Made by a program: the position numbers and the translations under genes
Shown here: piece after piece, positions 15,119 to 26,377 of the stretch
Numbering within the stretch: the first letter of the stretch is position 1
Layout of the letters: every line of letters begins with the position of its first letter
NCBI GenBank assembly: GCA_030248195.1
Contig: JASAND010021090.1
Coordinates: forward strand, 1-64,000
DNA: 64,000 bases
Reading direction: 5' to 3'
Source: Trissonchulus latispiculum
Taxonomy: Eukaryota; Nematoda; Enoplea; Enoplida; Ironidae
Notes under the pieces: model-generated
Database searches by the model: none
What the model saw: only the letters and a program-made list of their open reading frames with translations
What the model was told of the DNA's origin: nothing

Positions 15119-18100
15119 TTAACCAGTTGCCGTAAACCCGGTCGGTCTTATTTTCATGGAAGTGGTCTGCAGTTGTTCTGTAGTCGTGGTGGTTCCAGTG
15201 GCCCATTGGATACCCTGTAGCTGAGGTTGCCGCGGATTTGGATTAGAGTAGGGAACGTTGAGGTCTCCTGTCATCGCACAGGTCTGGTCAAACCACCAAC
15301 CGGACTCCCAGAAGGCGCCACAGGTTACGGTATTGCTCTGATCTGTGTCCATGTCAAATGTACCAAAAGGCTGGTTTCGACTAGGCGCCAGGTTGTCTGA
15401 AACAAAATTTATTAAAAGTTTGACAGGAGGTTTTGGAAATCCGGGGAAAGAAAGATTTCCTGGTACCATTCAGGGAAATTCTTAGATATATTCATTCTGT
15501 ATTTCGCCAGAATTTTTATGCAATTCTGGAACTTCAAGAAATTGGATTTTCCGGATTTTAAATCTGCAATACCACAACTTAAGCTGTTTTATAGTGTTGG
15601 GCTGCCGTCTAATAAAAGTCACTCAGTCCTATTTATCGTGGGACTTTCTTCTTTCTACCTGTTCCACCAGTCGTGAGGGCGCCCAGAGAAAGGGCGTAGT
15701 TGGCCGCCTCGTTTCCGATCTGGAATCGATTGTAGCCAATGGTCAGTGTTGTGGTCGGCGCCGCCACCGTGGCCACTTCAATCCTCAGTTCGTAGTTCCC
15801 CCCTCTGGTCAGTTCGTAGATGTAATTGTTACCTGAAATATTTACACTCGCAAAACGTAAAAATTGGAACAGATATGGATACATGTGGACAGCAGCTCAA
15901 CAAATGAGACATGACCTTGCACTTTGACATTCAATGACAAAGTGGAAAACACCATGGAGCCCCCAGAAACCGAAGAAATTTTTAGGAGAATACGGAAAAA
16001 CTTTTTTAGTAGTTAGTCTTCTGCTATTCCGCAGTTATTCTTCAACTTTTTCGGTGCAGTCCACGGTTTTAACTTCCGCAAAAGTATTTCTCCTGAAAAC
16101 GTTGCGTTTAGCTTCCGTCAGTTTAAAATTCCGTTGCGTTCGGATAAGAGACTTTGCGTTCAGACAGCCAGTTTCATAAATAACCTTCTCGAGTTCTCAA
16201 GTTCTCGAGCAGTCCGTTTTTAGTGACAGCAACCTCTTTTGTATTACAAATTATATGTAGCTGTATCTACGGACAATTTTACGGTGATTTATTTAGTCAG
16301 CTATGAAAATTATTGAAGCCGGAAGAAGAGTTAATAAATTTAAATTTTTAACGATTTCTCGAGTAGGTCACAACACAAGTTAGCAAAAATTTCTCTGGTC
16401 TAAATCGACCAGAGCACTTGACTCGAGAATTCGAGAACCTTTTCAGCGTGACTTGCAATGCGACTTGTGGACTTCAAAGTTCGAAAACTTCTAGCGTAGT
16501 TTAGCTACTAGACTCGAGAACTCGAGAACACTTTTATCGCTTTTATGAAACCGGCCTATGGACGCAAAAACTCTGACTGGAAGGAAGGAAACTGAAACAA
16601 TTGTCACACTGTTGTCTATGCTAGTGATGTGGATCGGATCGGATCGGCAGCTAAAATTTCAACCGATCCGATCCAGCAAAATTATTTGTCGATCCGATCC
16701 GATCCGATCCGGGTCCTGGATCGGTCGATCCGATCCGATCCGGCGATCCGAAATGATTTCTTCAAAAAGCTAAGTGGAACCAGATTTAAAGTAGGTTTTG
16801 CCGTGTAAAACACACCTTACACACTATAGTTTCATTAAAATTTCTTTATCATTCCGAAATTCGCAATTCGAAAGCGTAATTCTACAAAATTATATAGATT
16901 AAGCAAATGAAGTAAAATTACTCAAAATAGTGCGCCAGATGATGATCGCGACCTGCCTACCAAAATACAAATTTATCATTACCAATTTAAGATAATACAA
17001 ATTAAACATCTCAGTTAAAACTACAATTTTGAGAATTAATTTCAGTTTGGATTAAAAAATTATTAACTTGATTTACCAGACACCGAAATTGAAGTTGTAA
17101 TTTTTTGGATCGTCGATCAAACTGACATTTTTTCTCGGAAACTGAATCTGAAGCTTGGACTGTACCGGAAAACGGACCAAAAACTTTAAAAACATGCGGA
17201 AAGTAAATTTTGAATGATCACAGAGTTTGACTTCGGGTTTTGGAATAAAGCCACAAAGAGATCAACCATAAAACTTCACTCCAAAATTCTGACAACAGTA
17301 AGCAACATTAATCACAGAGAGTTATGCATTAATTTATTAATTAATTAGTTTTTCATTACTACTTAGCAGCATAGTAACAGCGGGTCTTTATTCTACACTT
17401 TGATGCCAGATGCATTGCATAAAATTACATAGTATGTAAAAGTGCTAAGTTGCTGTAATAAATTGTTACATACTGAATGCTAAGTTTGAGAGACCCAAAA
17501 CCAAAATCAAGTTTGGTTTATAGAAGGAAAATATTGAACGTACGAACCAAGCGGTGCAGTGATAGAAGTCAAGTTCAGTCACAAATATGACTCGGGTACG
17601 GTTTAATTTTGTGTGATATTGGGTATCAAGTCGGATCGCCGATCCGGCTGACTCAAGCGATCCGATCCAGACCGATCCAGCAGGTCTACCGATCCGATCC
17701 GATCCGATCCGGCCTCCGGATCGCGGATCGGATCGATTTTGCCGATCCGATCCACATCACTAGTCTATGCTTGATCTTCGCGTTCAAAATGCAAATGACC
17801 TTCTGTCGGTGGCCCCCGGAGAAACTGTTTCATATTTTATGCAACAAGAATGGTCATAATAGCCATATAACCCTTCTTTCATACATACCTGCCCAAAAGT
17901 TAGCTGCGGTTGATCCGAAACCGTTTTGATATTCGGTCCATCCTCGAAAAAATGATTCGGAACCGTCCAAGCGCTGTTGAATTACCTAGGATGATAAAAA
18001 TAGAGTATATATTTGTGTATATATTGCATCACAACAGCTAAATTTTGCAATCAGAATTGGGCTAGCGGAATTTCGACAATCACACAACTTTCCGGGTTTG

Positions 18101-21100
18101 TCTCTGATCCCACCCCCAGCATATATACCAGCACTTCTGCAATGTGGTCCGCCTACCTCCTGCGAGGGAGTGTTGGGTGCAAACGAGGCATGTACTCAAA
18201 ATGGATTACACAACTTTCCGGGTTTGTCTCTGATCCCACCCCATCTGCGCTTGGGGCTTGGAGTGTCGAAAGATGCTGTGCTCCTTTACCTTGCGTATGA
18301 GCAGTTAATGGATGTCTTACTATCGGAGCCGAAAGACCAAGAAGGTGTCTGCTCCAGCTTCCCATTGTGGGACAGCATTCAGGCAACGAAGCGAGAGTCA
18401 TACTAGCTATGACTGATGGGGAGAGACAAAGGTTAGCGCCCTCATATAGCCTTTTGGCGGAGTAGCCCGGCAATAACAACAACAACAACAACAACAATTT
18501 CGACAATGCCGCAAAAATGCGGGGGAGTAAAATTCGAAAACACGAAAATTTCTTTCACCACCCTTCCATGCGATGGCAGGGGGGTGGGTGATGTCCGTTA
18601 GAGTGAGAGGGTATGTGCATTGGTGGGGCAGGTGTGTCCGTAATGTGTAGTGGGCGTACGCATGCTAATATAATGAGTGCGAGAAGAGCATGCAGCATGC
18701 TTTCACTCCCCACCCCCAGTTTTTGACATTCGAAGGTATACAACTGCCACATATATGGGGGAGGGCAGCCATGTGAGCCTAAGCTACGTTTATTCGCCTG
18801 ACCAAAGAGTTGGAAACTTGGAAATATAAATTCCGGCACTAAACTAACGGCAGCTAGTTTTAGCGAAAAGAGTGGGCCGGTCCGTCCTTCCGGCTGAGGC
18901 CCGAGACCGAAACCAACCCAAAATCCGACCCGAATTTCGGTGTTAAGCAGGGCCGAATGGTCAAAATTGTAAAATTTATAGGCATCTGCTTTTTTGTGGA
19001 TAATAAATTTAAACGATATGAAATAAAATGTAAAAATAATTAACTAAAACTAAGTTCAGATGCCTTTTCAATCTAAAATAACGCTTTGTTCAGCTTGCAT
19101 CATAATTTGGACTATGACTGTTGGTTGTTCTGTTTGTCTTTTTCAATTTCTACAAACGTCTGCCCTGAACGATTATGATAAATTAATGCATCACCTACCA
19201 TGTATGTGCTTCGGGTGGAGTTTGGGGAGGGGTTTCACCCTCCCGAGACCACGAGCACCCCCAGAGGGGTCCCTTACCGCCCCCACAATCCGGTCTTTAG
19301 GCTAAAAAACCCGAAAATCTGGAAAATCCGGTTTTTCGGCGGCCCCCGCCGGTTCACCTCGTGCACATGTTCAAACTCAAACTCAAACTCAACTCAACTC
19401 AACTCAAACAAATTCAAATTTCCTCTCGTGCACATGTCTGTCACCTATCAATCTCACATATCATTGAAAGTATTTGAATCAAATCTACTTAGACAATTCG
19501 TGAGTGGTTACCAGCTCTAGCGGAGTAAAAGCGACAAAACAGCAATATATTAAAGTGTAATGCGCATTCCGAGTATACACATTTTCCAACATCTTGCGTT
19601 TATACGCTACACAACTTAGGATGTGTCTTCCAGTTACACAGATTAAAAATATGCACCCTAGCCCGATCCGTGGTTCGAGCCCAAAACAGACCCTGATAGC
19701 AACACTAACGACAGCAGGTTTACTACTTTCACAATATTTCCCTTTTTCTAGGGCTTTTGTCTTTAGGAAATATTGTAAATAAGCAACAACATTAACGACA
19801 CTTTACTACTCGATTTACAGTATTTCCTTTTCTTTCTAGGACTTTTCTCTTTAGGAAATATTAGGCATGACATTTATGTCGTATTATGCTGCAATTTTTA
19901 TCCATGAGAAGCTATTTTATGCACCAAATCCGAGACGGAGAACGAAACTCACCGTCCATCCGCCTCCGTCCGTTTCCAGGTCACAAAGGACGTCCTTCCG
20001 ACAGGGAGCTGTTCCGGAACAGGCCATCTGGGAATAGGCTATGTATTCGCCGGACTGGACCTTCCGACCCAGCTGCCTCAGGGCAGTCTGAATGGCGGCG
20101 CAATCCAAAGGCATTTGATCCATTAAATCTGAAAATTAAATCTGAATTAAATAGAACTTAGCTTTACTATTTTCTTATGTTAATGCTTCTTCAGTCGGAA
20201 CTTGGAACTGGGCTCGACTCGACACCTTCTGTCGCTGCCGTTGGAGTGAAGTCTTCGGAATCATACAAAAGCTAGCACAAAGTTGGACGCGGGCCGCGGG
20301 TACCCGCGGGGCGGGCCGGGGCGGGCCGAAATTTACTACCCGCAGCGGCCCGCTCGGGCCGATGCGGGCCGATTTTTGTAGTGACAGTAGAACGTTAAAC
20401 TTAAATTTGAAAGCTTTAACTTTGAAATCAGAAGACCTATACTGAATTAACGGATCCTTTCTCGATTACCCATACCACCACTCAAAATTCTTAAAGCTTG
20501 GCCAATTGAGCTAAAATTTGGAATGCGCATGTTTTCGAGCACACTGAGTTCAAACATTGAAAATTTGTCGATTTCTCAAAATTCGTTTTTTCGATTCGGG
20601 GGCTACTGAAACTCAAGCTTATATCTCAAGCTCAACGCAAGCTTATATCTTAAGCTTACAACTTTAGCTTAGACCAAACTATAACAAATACTAGAAACGA
20701 AAAATGGACTTCAGGTTCGTGTTCTACCATCCAGAAGCCCTCTGCATGCAAATATTCAACAAACTTTAAAACAAAAAAATTTCGGTTTCCTCTGGTTCCT
20801 CCCTTGCGAATCTCAAAAGTCGAATTTTGCGAAATCGGAAACTTTTGCGATATATTTGAACTCCTAGGTTGCCTCCCTGTTGCCTGGAAGAGGCCCTCAA
20901 ATCAGAAGGCCCCTCAATTTCCAAATTTCTCAGCTTATCGTAAGAAATAAGTGCAAAATGCTCCATTGAAGTGTGTGTGAATTCAAGCATGTGAACTTTT
21001 TCCCCGACAAAGTTAGTTTCTCAGACGGCAGCAAAGCTTCTAGCAGGTCACAGATTTAGAGAAATAACTAAAGGACATGTTGAGAAATAACTAAAGGACA

Positions 21101-22013
21101 TGTTGATTAAATTAGATTAAATTGCGAAGCATTTCTGTGAAGGTATGGAGAATCCTTTGATAGCAAAATATTCACAATTGCGGCAACTAAAACTTTTAAC
21201 TAAAAATGCAACTTTTTATACACATTAAATAGTATTCATAACATAAAATAATCGCATTTATTGTGCGGGCCTTTGCGGGCCGAAAATTGGAGATGCGGGC
21301 CGCGGGCCGGACCTGTGCGGGCCGAAAATTTGAGTGCGGGCTGCGGGGCGGGCACGGGCCGCAAATTTCGGCCCGCGTCCAACTCTGAGCTAGCAATCGA
21401 ATTTATGTTTCCCCTATTTTCTGGGGCAGCAGGTACTTTCGAACGAACTAATTTCATCAAGCAATCCTGCTTGAATTTTGACTGTGCTTTGTGTTGTGGT
21501 TTGAAGGTCACTTATGGAACCCTGACCGCATGTCCGTGATGGCATGATGACCAAATGATGAAAACTTTCAGTTGCTATGATGTTAAATGGTTCGAATCCT
21601 GGAAAAATGTTTCAAATTCAATTCAATTCCATTCTTGAGCGACGAACATACATCCATTGTTTTATCGATAAGCTATGTTATGATACATTGTATTGATAAA
21701 CTAAAACTAAAAGTCTGACTGAGTGAACGAATATAGTTGCCCTGGGTGTGACTGAAATAACCGTCGTATGATAACCTGCTCGGGATCACGTTTCTGTCCA
21801 TGATTTTCTTCTCTCTGCATCTTGACTGTGACTTAACTCTTGCAAAACGATCCTAATGAAGGACCAAAAGTAAAAAAAGAGGCACCACTAAATTTGTATC
21901 AACTTACCTACTCTGGTACCACCTGTTGTAAAGCAGCCAGTAATGCAGCCAAAAAGACAGGATAAGCAGTAGCCAATCAGAAGTTGCCAATTTCGGTACA
22001 GCGAAGACAGCAT
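15119..22013 (-). CDS. Secreted fibrinogen-related (FReD) protein
   Basis: Five exons (22013-21908, 20128-19953, 17985-17889, 15832-15659, 15396-15119) with matching phases encode 276 aa. Residues 1-35 carry a hydrophobic stretch (LLIGYCLSCLFGC) that is a signal peptide or anchor. The rest is one fibrinogen C-terminal domain. Landmarks are DCAAIQ and VLCDLETDGGGWT (exon 2), IQQRLDGSESFFRGW and YQNGFGS (exon 3), GNNYIYELT (exon 4), and the calcium-loop-like DMDTDQSN, GWWFDQTC and the terminal MKIRP (exon 5). Family members are extracellular lectins or ligands in innate immunity and adhesion. There is no collagen or coiled-coil region, and an extra cysteine pair (ACSGTAPC) is present. The polymerisation-pocket region is diverged. 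The introns carry transposons. Confidence 0.88.
15905..16165 (-). mobile_element. Fragment of GCGTCC-repeat transposon
   Basis: This segment is similar to 42150-42385 over about 230 bp (shared words GCCCCCAG, GAAGAAATTTTT, CGTTGCGT/TTGCGTC), so it is a second copy of the element at 41302-42403. Its end continues at 16557 (GGACGCAAAAA) beyond an inserted MITE. Confidence 0.6.
16168..16556. mobile_element. MITE with GTTTCATAAA ends and CTCGAGAA words
   Basis: The ends CAGTTTCATAAA and TTTTATGAAACCGG are inverted, and each is followed inward by repeated CTCGAGTTCTC-type words. It interrupts the older GCGTCC-repeat fragment, as shown by comparison with the copy near 42380. Boundaries are approximate within a few bases. 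Confidence 0.6.
16622..17762. mobile_element. hAT-like element with GGATCC-word arrays
   Basis: Both ends read TAGTGATGTGGATCGG inward, and the element is flanked by the exact octamer GTCTATGC (16614-16621 and 17763-17770). This is the 8-bp duplication expected of hAT transposases. Each end carries an array of CGATC/GATCCG words. The 1.1-kb interior is AT-rich and non-coding, so it is non-autonomous. It lies in intron 3 of the FReD gene. Confidence 0.88.
18081..18495 (+). mobile_element. Short retroposon with (AAC)n tail
   Basis: Flanked by an exact 12-bp direct repeat AATTTCGACAAT (18069-18080, 18496-18507) and ending in an AAC-repeat tail. This pattern indicates target-primed reverse transcription (SINE or truncated LINE). 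It contains an internal duplicate of about 34 bp (from about 18083 and from about 18208; word ACTTTCCGGGTTTG). The 3' 75 bp recur in inverted orientation at about 49838-49915. It lies in FReD intron 2. Confidence 0.85.
20278..21387. mobile_element. hAT-like element with GCGGGCC-word arrays
   Basis: The ends read CAAAGTTGGACGCGGGCC and, on the other strand, CAGAGTTGGACGCGGGCC. They are flanked by an exact 8-bp duplication AGCTAGCA (20270-20277, 21388-21395). Arrays of GCGGGCC words occupy both subterminal regions (20287-20375 and 21266-21375). The interior includes a diverged copy of the foldback family seen at 24117-24724. It lies in FReD intron 1 and has no transposase frame. Confidence 0.88.
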
Positions 22014-23463
22014 GAGTTGCAGCAAACTACCATTAACAATTTCATCTATTTCTCTTGGCACTAAACATTAAGTCTAAAAAGCAGAAATAAGAAACAAAGG
22101 AATACTTAAATATAAGATGACTCGGGCCGGGCTTGATGGCGTCATGGCGAAGTCTCTCGGAAAATATCTATCGAAGCTACGAGCGGAAAATAATGAAATC
22201 TTCATTACTGGATAATATCGTGTATATGCTACCAAATCAATAGTTTTAATAAATAATTCATTGTACAATAATATTGTGCAACAATTTGGCTGCGTGAGAT
22301 CGGAGGTGGGGACAGAAAATTTACCGTCAGCTACAAAAACTGGCCGAAAATGGCCTACAGAAAACAACAAAAAGCAAATCATATGGAGAAGAAATGAACT
22401 TGAACGAATTTAGGACTATCTCAATTTCCTTTGGTATGAGTAGAACGCGATGACTAAAAGATTATGATTGAAATAAGACCAGCAAGTTCAAACCAATTTT
22501 AAGTCATTTATAATGATAGTGACCTAATTTTAGTAATATTTTGAAGATTTCACTTCAATTTTGAGGTTTATGTCAGGACTACGCAGGACGACCTCACACA
22601 TGCCTCATTCTAAACCAGACGACAGCAATTTTAACTATTTCATCAGAAAATTTTATTACACCTGTCGCAGCAGAAAATTTTCTCCTCCTACTAATTTGCC
22701 ATAAACGACAATTGGCCTTAGATAAGATCATTTTGTTGAACAAACTTTCCAACTCCTCAATTTTTGATGGAATATGGTATTTTTAAGTTTTTTTCAAGAT
22801 TCAAAAAACGCTAAAGCACATAATTTGTTTACTACAAAGTCAGTCTTAACAATAATCCATCAAACAGTAATGGTATGCGTGCATTCCAACACTAAATAGA
22901 TGTACTTCCTGGTTTACAGTTACAAGCATCATACATAGAACCAGTAGTTGTTGTTGACCGACCAACATTTTCTTCGGATCAACTTTCTTGAAATCGACCA
23001 GCCAATGACAATTATCCGTTGCGCCCGGAATAGCCGGCCTTCCTTGCTGACAAGAAACTAACGGTCAAACGGCAAGACCACAAAGCGTATGCGCTGCTCT
23101 AAAAGGACTTCAACAGTACGACAAACTGCGAATACTGCAAAAGCAAATATATAAAAGTAGCCTACCGTTCGACCGTTGGCCGGCCGGCTGGCCGTTTTTC
23201 AATTGGCCGGCCAATGCAACAACACTAGGGTGACACAACGACGAGTGAGCAGAGCACTCCAGTAAAGTCTCTAAAAGGCTTCTGCCTCTTGTGGTGGACG
23301 ATGAAACTAATGGAAGCGAAGGATCGGTAACCAACTGAGCCACATGAGACACCAAACATAACAACAGTATGCATTTACTGTTTCGTACTCATAAATTTTA
23401 TGCCTAAACAAGAATACCTTTTAGTTGGTGGCGGTGAATTGAGTTCTCAAAGTTGAGGCCTTA

Positions 23464-23637
23464 AGGTGCATTCATATTTCCTGTCGCAAGCAGACGCGCG
23501 TAGACGCGCGTACGTAGGCGTCTGCATGCGTTCGTGAGTATGAATGCGCTACAAGTAGTTTTAAACGATTAAAACGGCATGTTACAATCAGACGAGTCGA
23601 CGCGCGTCGACGTGCGTTTGCGACTATGAATGCACCT
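23464..23637. mobile_element. MITE with AGGTGCATTCATA ends and TTA duplication
   Basis: Perfect 13-bp inverted ends AGGTGCATTCATA are flanked by TTA (23461-23463, 23638-23640), consistent with PIF/Harbinger-type insertion. Subterminal regions are dense in GACGCGCGT words. At 174 bp it is non-coding. Confidence 0.8.
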
Positions 23638-24116
23638 TTACGTGTTAAAGTGCAGGCACTTTATCACTTTATCTAACATAGGCATAAAGAAAATTTGCTA
23701 TTTTGTCACGTGCGTCAAAAACATCTCCGGATAATCGTTATGTATCTAGACAATTTATACATAAAAATACCGCTAAAATGATGAACTGCGAAGCTTTGGA
23801 AAATTGGGTGTTTAAAAATTTTTAGTTAATTCTTAAAGACTTAAAATTTGAATCGATACTAAAATAGTGTTAATTTTAAATGATCAAAAATTAATTTAAA
23901 ATTTTTAAAGGACTGAACTAAAATCCTAATTTCACGTTTCCGCAACACTTCAGCAGTATTTTGATGTCCTAAATTGTCCAGATTCACAAACGTTTGTCGG
24001 GAGATTATATAAGCGCACGCGAAAAAATGACGCTTTTTCTCACCTCCTATGTTTAAACAAGTATAGTCCTCAACGTCCTAAAAGTTGAAGCAAAATTACT
24101 CGACCACCGTAAGATT

Positions 24117-24724
24117 GGGTCTTTTCCAGATTACCCCCCACCACTCAAAGTTCTTAAAACTCGACCAAATGAGCTGAAATTTGGTGTGGGTATGTTTTCG
24201 ATCACGCTGAGTTCAAATATCGCAAAAAATTTTCGATTTCGTGAAATTCGATTTTTTCGATTTTTTTCGATTTCCAAGGGGGGACCAAGGGTAACCGAAA
24301 AAGTTTTTGTCTTCGATTTTGCTGAAAAGTTGTATATAGGGGTTTTCTGGGTCGCAGAACACGAATCTGAAGTTCGTTTTACGATTCAGCTTTTCGTTAG
24401 CTCAGCATAAGCTTACAACTTAAGCTTACAACATTAGCTTATATCAAGCTAAAGAAAAGCTGAATTAAAAAACGGACTTCAGATTCGTGTTCTGCGGCCC
24501 AGAAAACCCCTATATACAACTTTTCAGCAAAATCGAAGACAAAAATATTTCGGTTACCCTTGGTCCCCCCTTAGAAATCGGAAAAAATCGAATTTCGCGA
24601 TATCGAAAAATTTTGCGATATTTGAACTCAGCGTGGTCGAAAACATACCCACATCAAATTTCAGCTCATTTGGTCGAGTTTTAAAAACTTTGAGTGGTGG
24701 GGGGGGGTAATCTGGAAAAGACCC
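24117..24724. mobile_element. Foldback element, copy A (8-bp duplication)
   Basis: The two halves (about 24117-24410 and 24430-24724) are near-complete inverted copies of each other, beginning GGGTCTTTTCCAGATTA. They are flanked by the exact octamer GTAAGATT (24109-24116, 24725-24732). Open frames in each half are mirror images and not credible genes. Related copies with their own exact 8-bp duplications are at 50236-50749 and 55832-56659. Confidence 0.9.
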
Positions 24725-26377
24725 GTAAGATTTACGACCTTAATTTTAACTCTTAAAATTTTATGTTGTTTAGACAATAAAAATATAAAATTCATCCAGG
24801 TTGGAGAAAGTAGAAAAATGAACCCAAAAGGGACCGCCCTTAAAAGTTAACCTGAGCAAGTGAGCTACTCGTAAGTTCCTTGGAATAAAGAATGAAGAAA
24901 AAAAAGCTAGAGGAGACGATGTCACTTAGCTTGATCAGCAGACCTGTCGCTGTGGTAAAACGTTTCGAGTAGTATCATTTTCCATTTCGTCGGTTTATAG
25001 AAATCAGAAATCTGATTTATTCTGCAACTGCAGATCTCTACAAGTTAGGCATAGAAACCTGAACTGGTTTTTCTCTTCGTTGTGTCCAGTCAAAATAATC
25101 TCCGAACTGAAGAGCGTGACTGTGCGCACGTGGCGAATCGGCCAAACCTTTGGGTGTATACTTTACACCTTTTCAGATTTAGCTTTTTGATTTGTTTCTG
25201 AAATTAATCAGAGCTCACATTAACTTTATATTCATTTTATCGCATCGCCCTGTGTATCAGGATTAATTTAGATCTACACGCAAGAATTGTCAAGCAAAGC
25301 TGAAATGCTGCTACGAGAATGAACTTAATTTATTCGACAAGAGAGAAGCCCCGCAGTTCATTTGTTTGGCCGGACGACCTTTATCAAAAAAGTATAAGCC
25401 ATAAAATTTTGATTAAAAGCTCTTTCCATTTGTACTTAATTCGATTTTATTCGATTGTATAACTATTAGATCGTTCAATTTTTATATTTGTTTCCGTATT
25501 CTAATAATGTTTGTCTCTTTAATCTGAAGTGTCAGTGATTTAAAAAACACTTTAAAATTTTTGAAATATTAGTGCCCCTATTATTTTATTAAGACTTGTA
25601 TCCTTCGCTAAGGTAATGCCAAGATCTTATCATATTCCACGATATAGAAGTGCACTATGCCCTACTCGAGCACCTGAGCAAAATGATTTGTCTTTATTCA
25701 ATTAGATATTAAATACTTCTGTAGTACATCAGTTTCACTACATACATGTGTATAGAATGAACAATCAAATCAATTATTACAGTCAAACAATAACGGCAAG
25801 CTGTAGTACAAATTAACTAACGCATAATACCTTACAAATAAGTAACAACAATTCATATAATTATAAAAATATTATGGAGTCTTGCACTACCAGAACACTT
25901 AAATAGCTCTGTAACAAATCGTGAGCCGGTGAACCCCTCCCCGTTCCTCCCGAATAAATCCGTACTTTAGACCAGTTTCAATTTTTCCAAAACGAATGAC
26001 GTTAAATTTAAATTTGGACTGTTATATAAGACGGTCAGCAACATCAATCGTGATTTAAACTGGAATAGATATCGTCTGAACAATGCTTGAATCTTGTTTG
26101 AAATAGCACACCTGCATCTTAGATGAACGCAATTTTGAATGGCAACCTAAACTTATGCAACACAGAACTATTGTTATTTTAGTTTCCTAGTCTCTAGCCT
26201 TGGCTCAGAGAATTATAATATCGAAAAGAAATCAAATCAGGTTAAGCTTATACAGTACTGAAAGTTTACAAATAATTTCGTTCAGTTTTTTCACATTCAA
26301 AGCTTTTTCTGAAAGTTTTCACAAATTAATTTTCTTCCTTTCCTCCGATTGAAAGCATTTTCAAGTGTGAAGTAAAG

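Larger units (their letters stand above)
22014..26377. other. Intergenic region between FReD and ECH1 3' end
   Basis: No gene recognised. It contains a MITE (23464-23637) and a foldback element (24117-24724), listed separately, plus a short region rich in GGCCGGCC words near 23165-23215. The part nearest 22013 should contain the FReD promoter, but no motif is decisive. Confidence 0.5.

Noticed and set aside
24186..24684. Pair of 65-75-aa frames on the same strand
   Set aside because: They are mirror images produced by the foldback arms of the 24117-24724 element.
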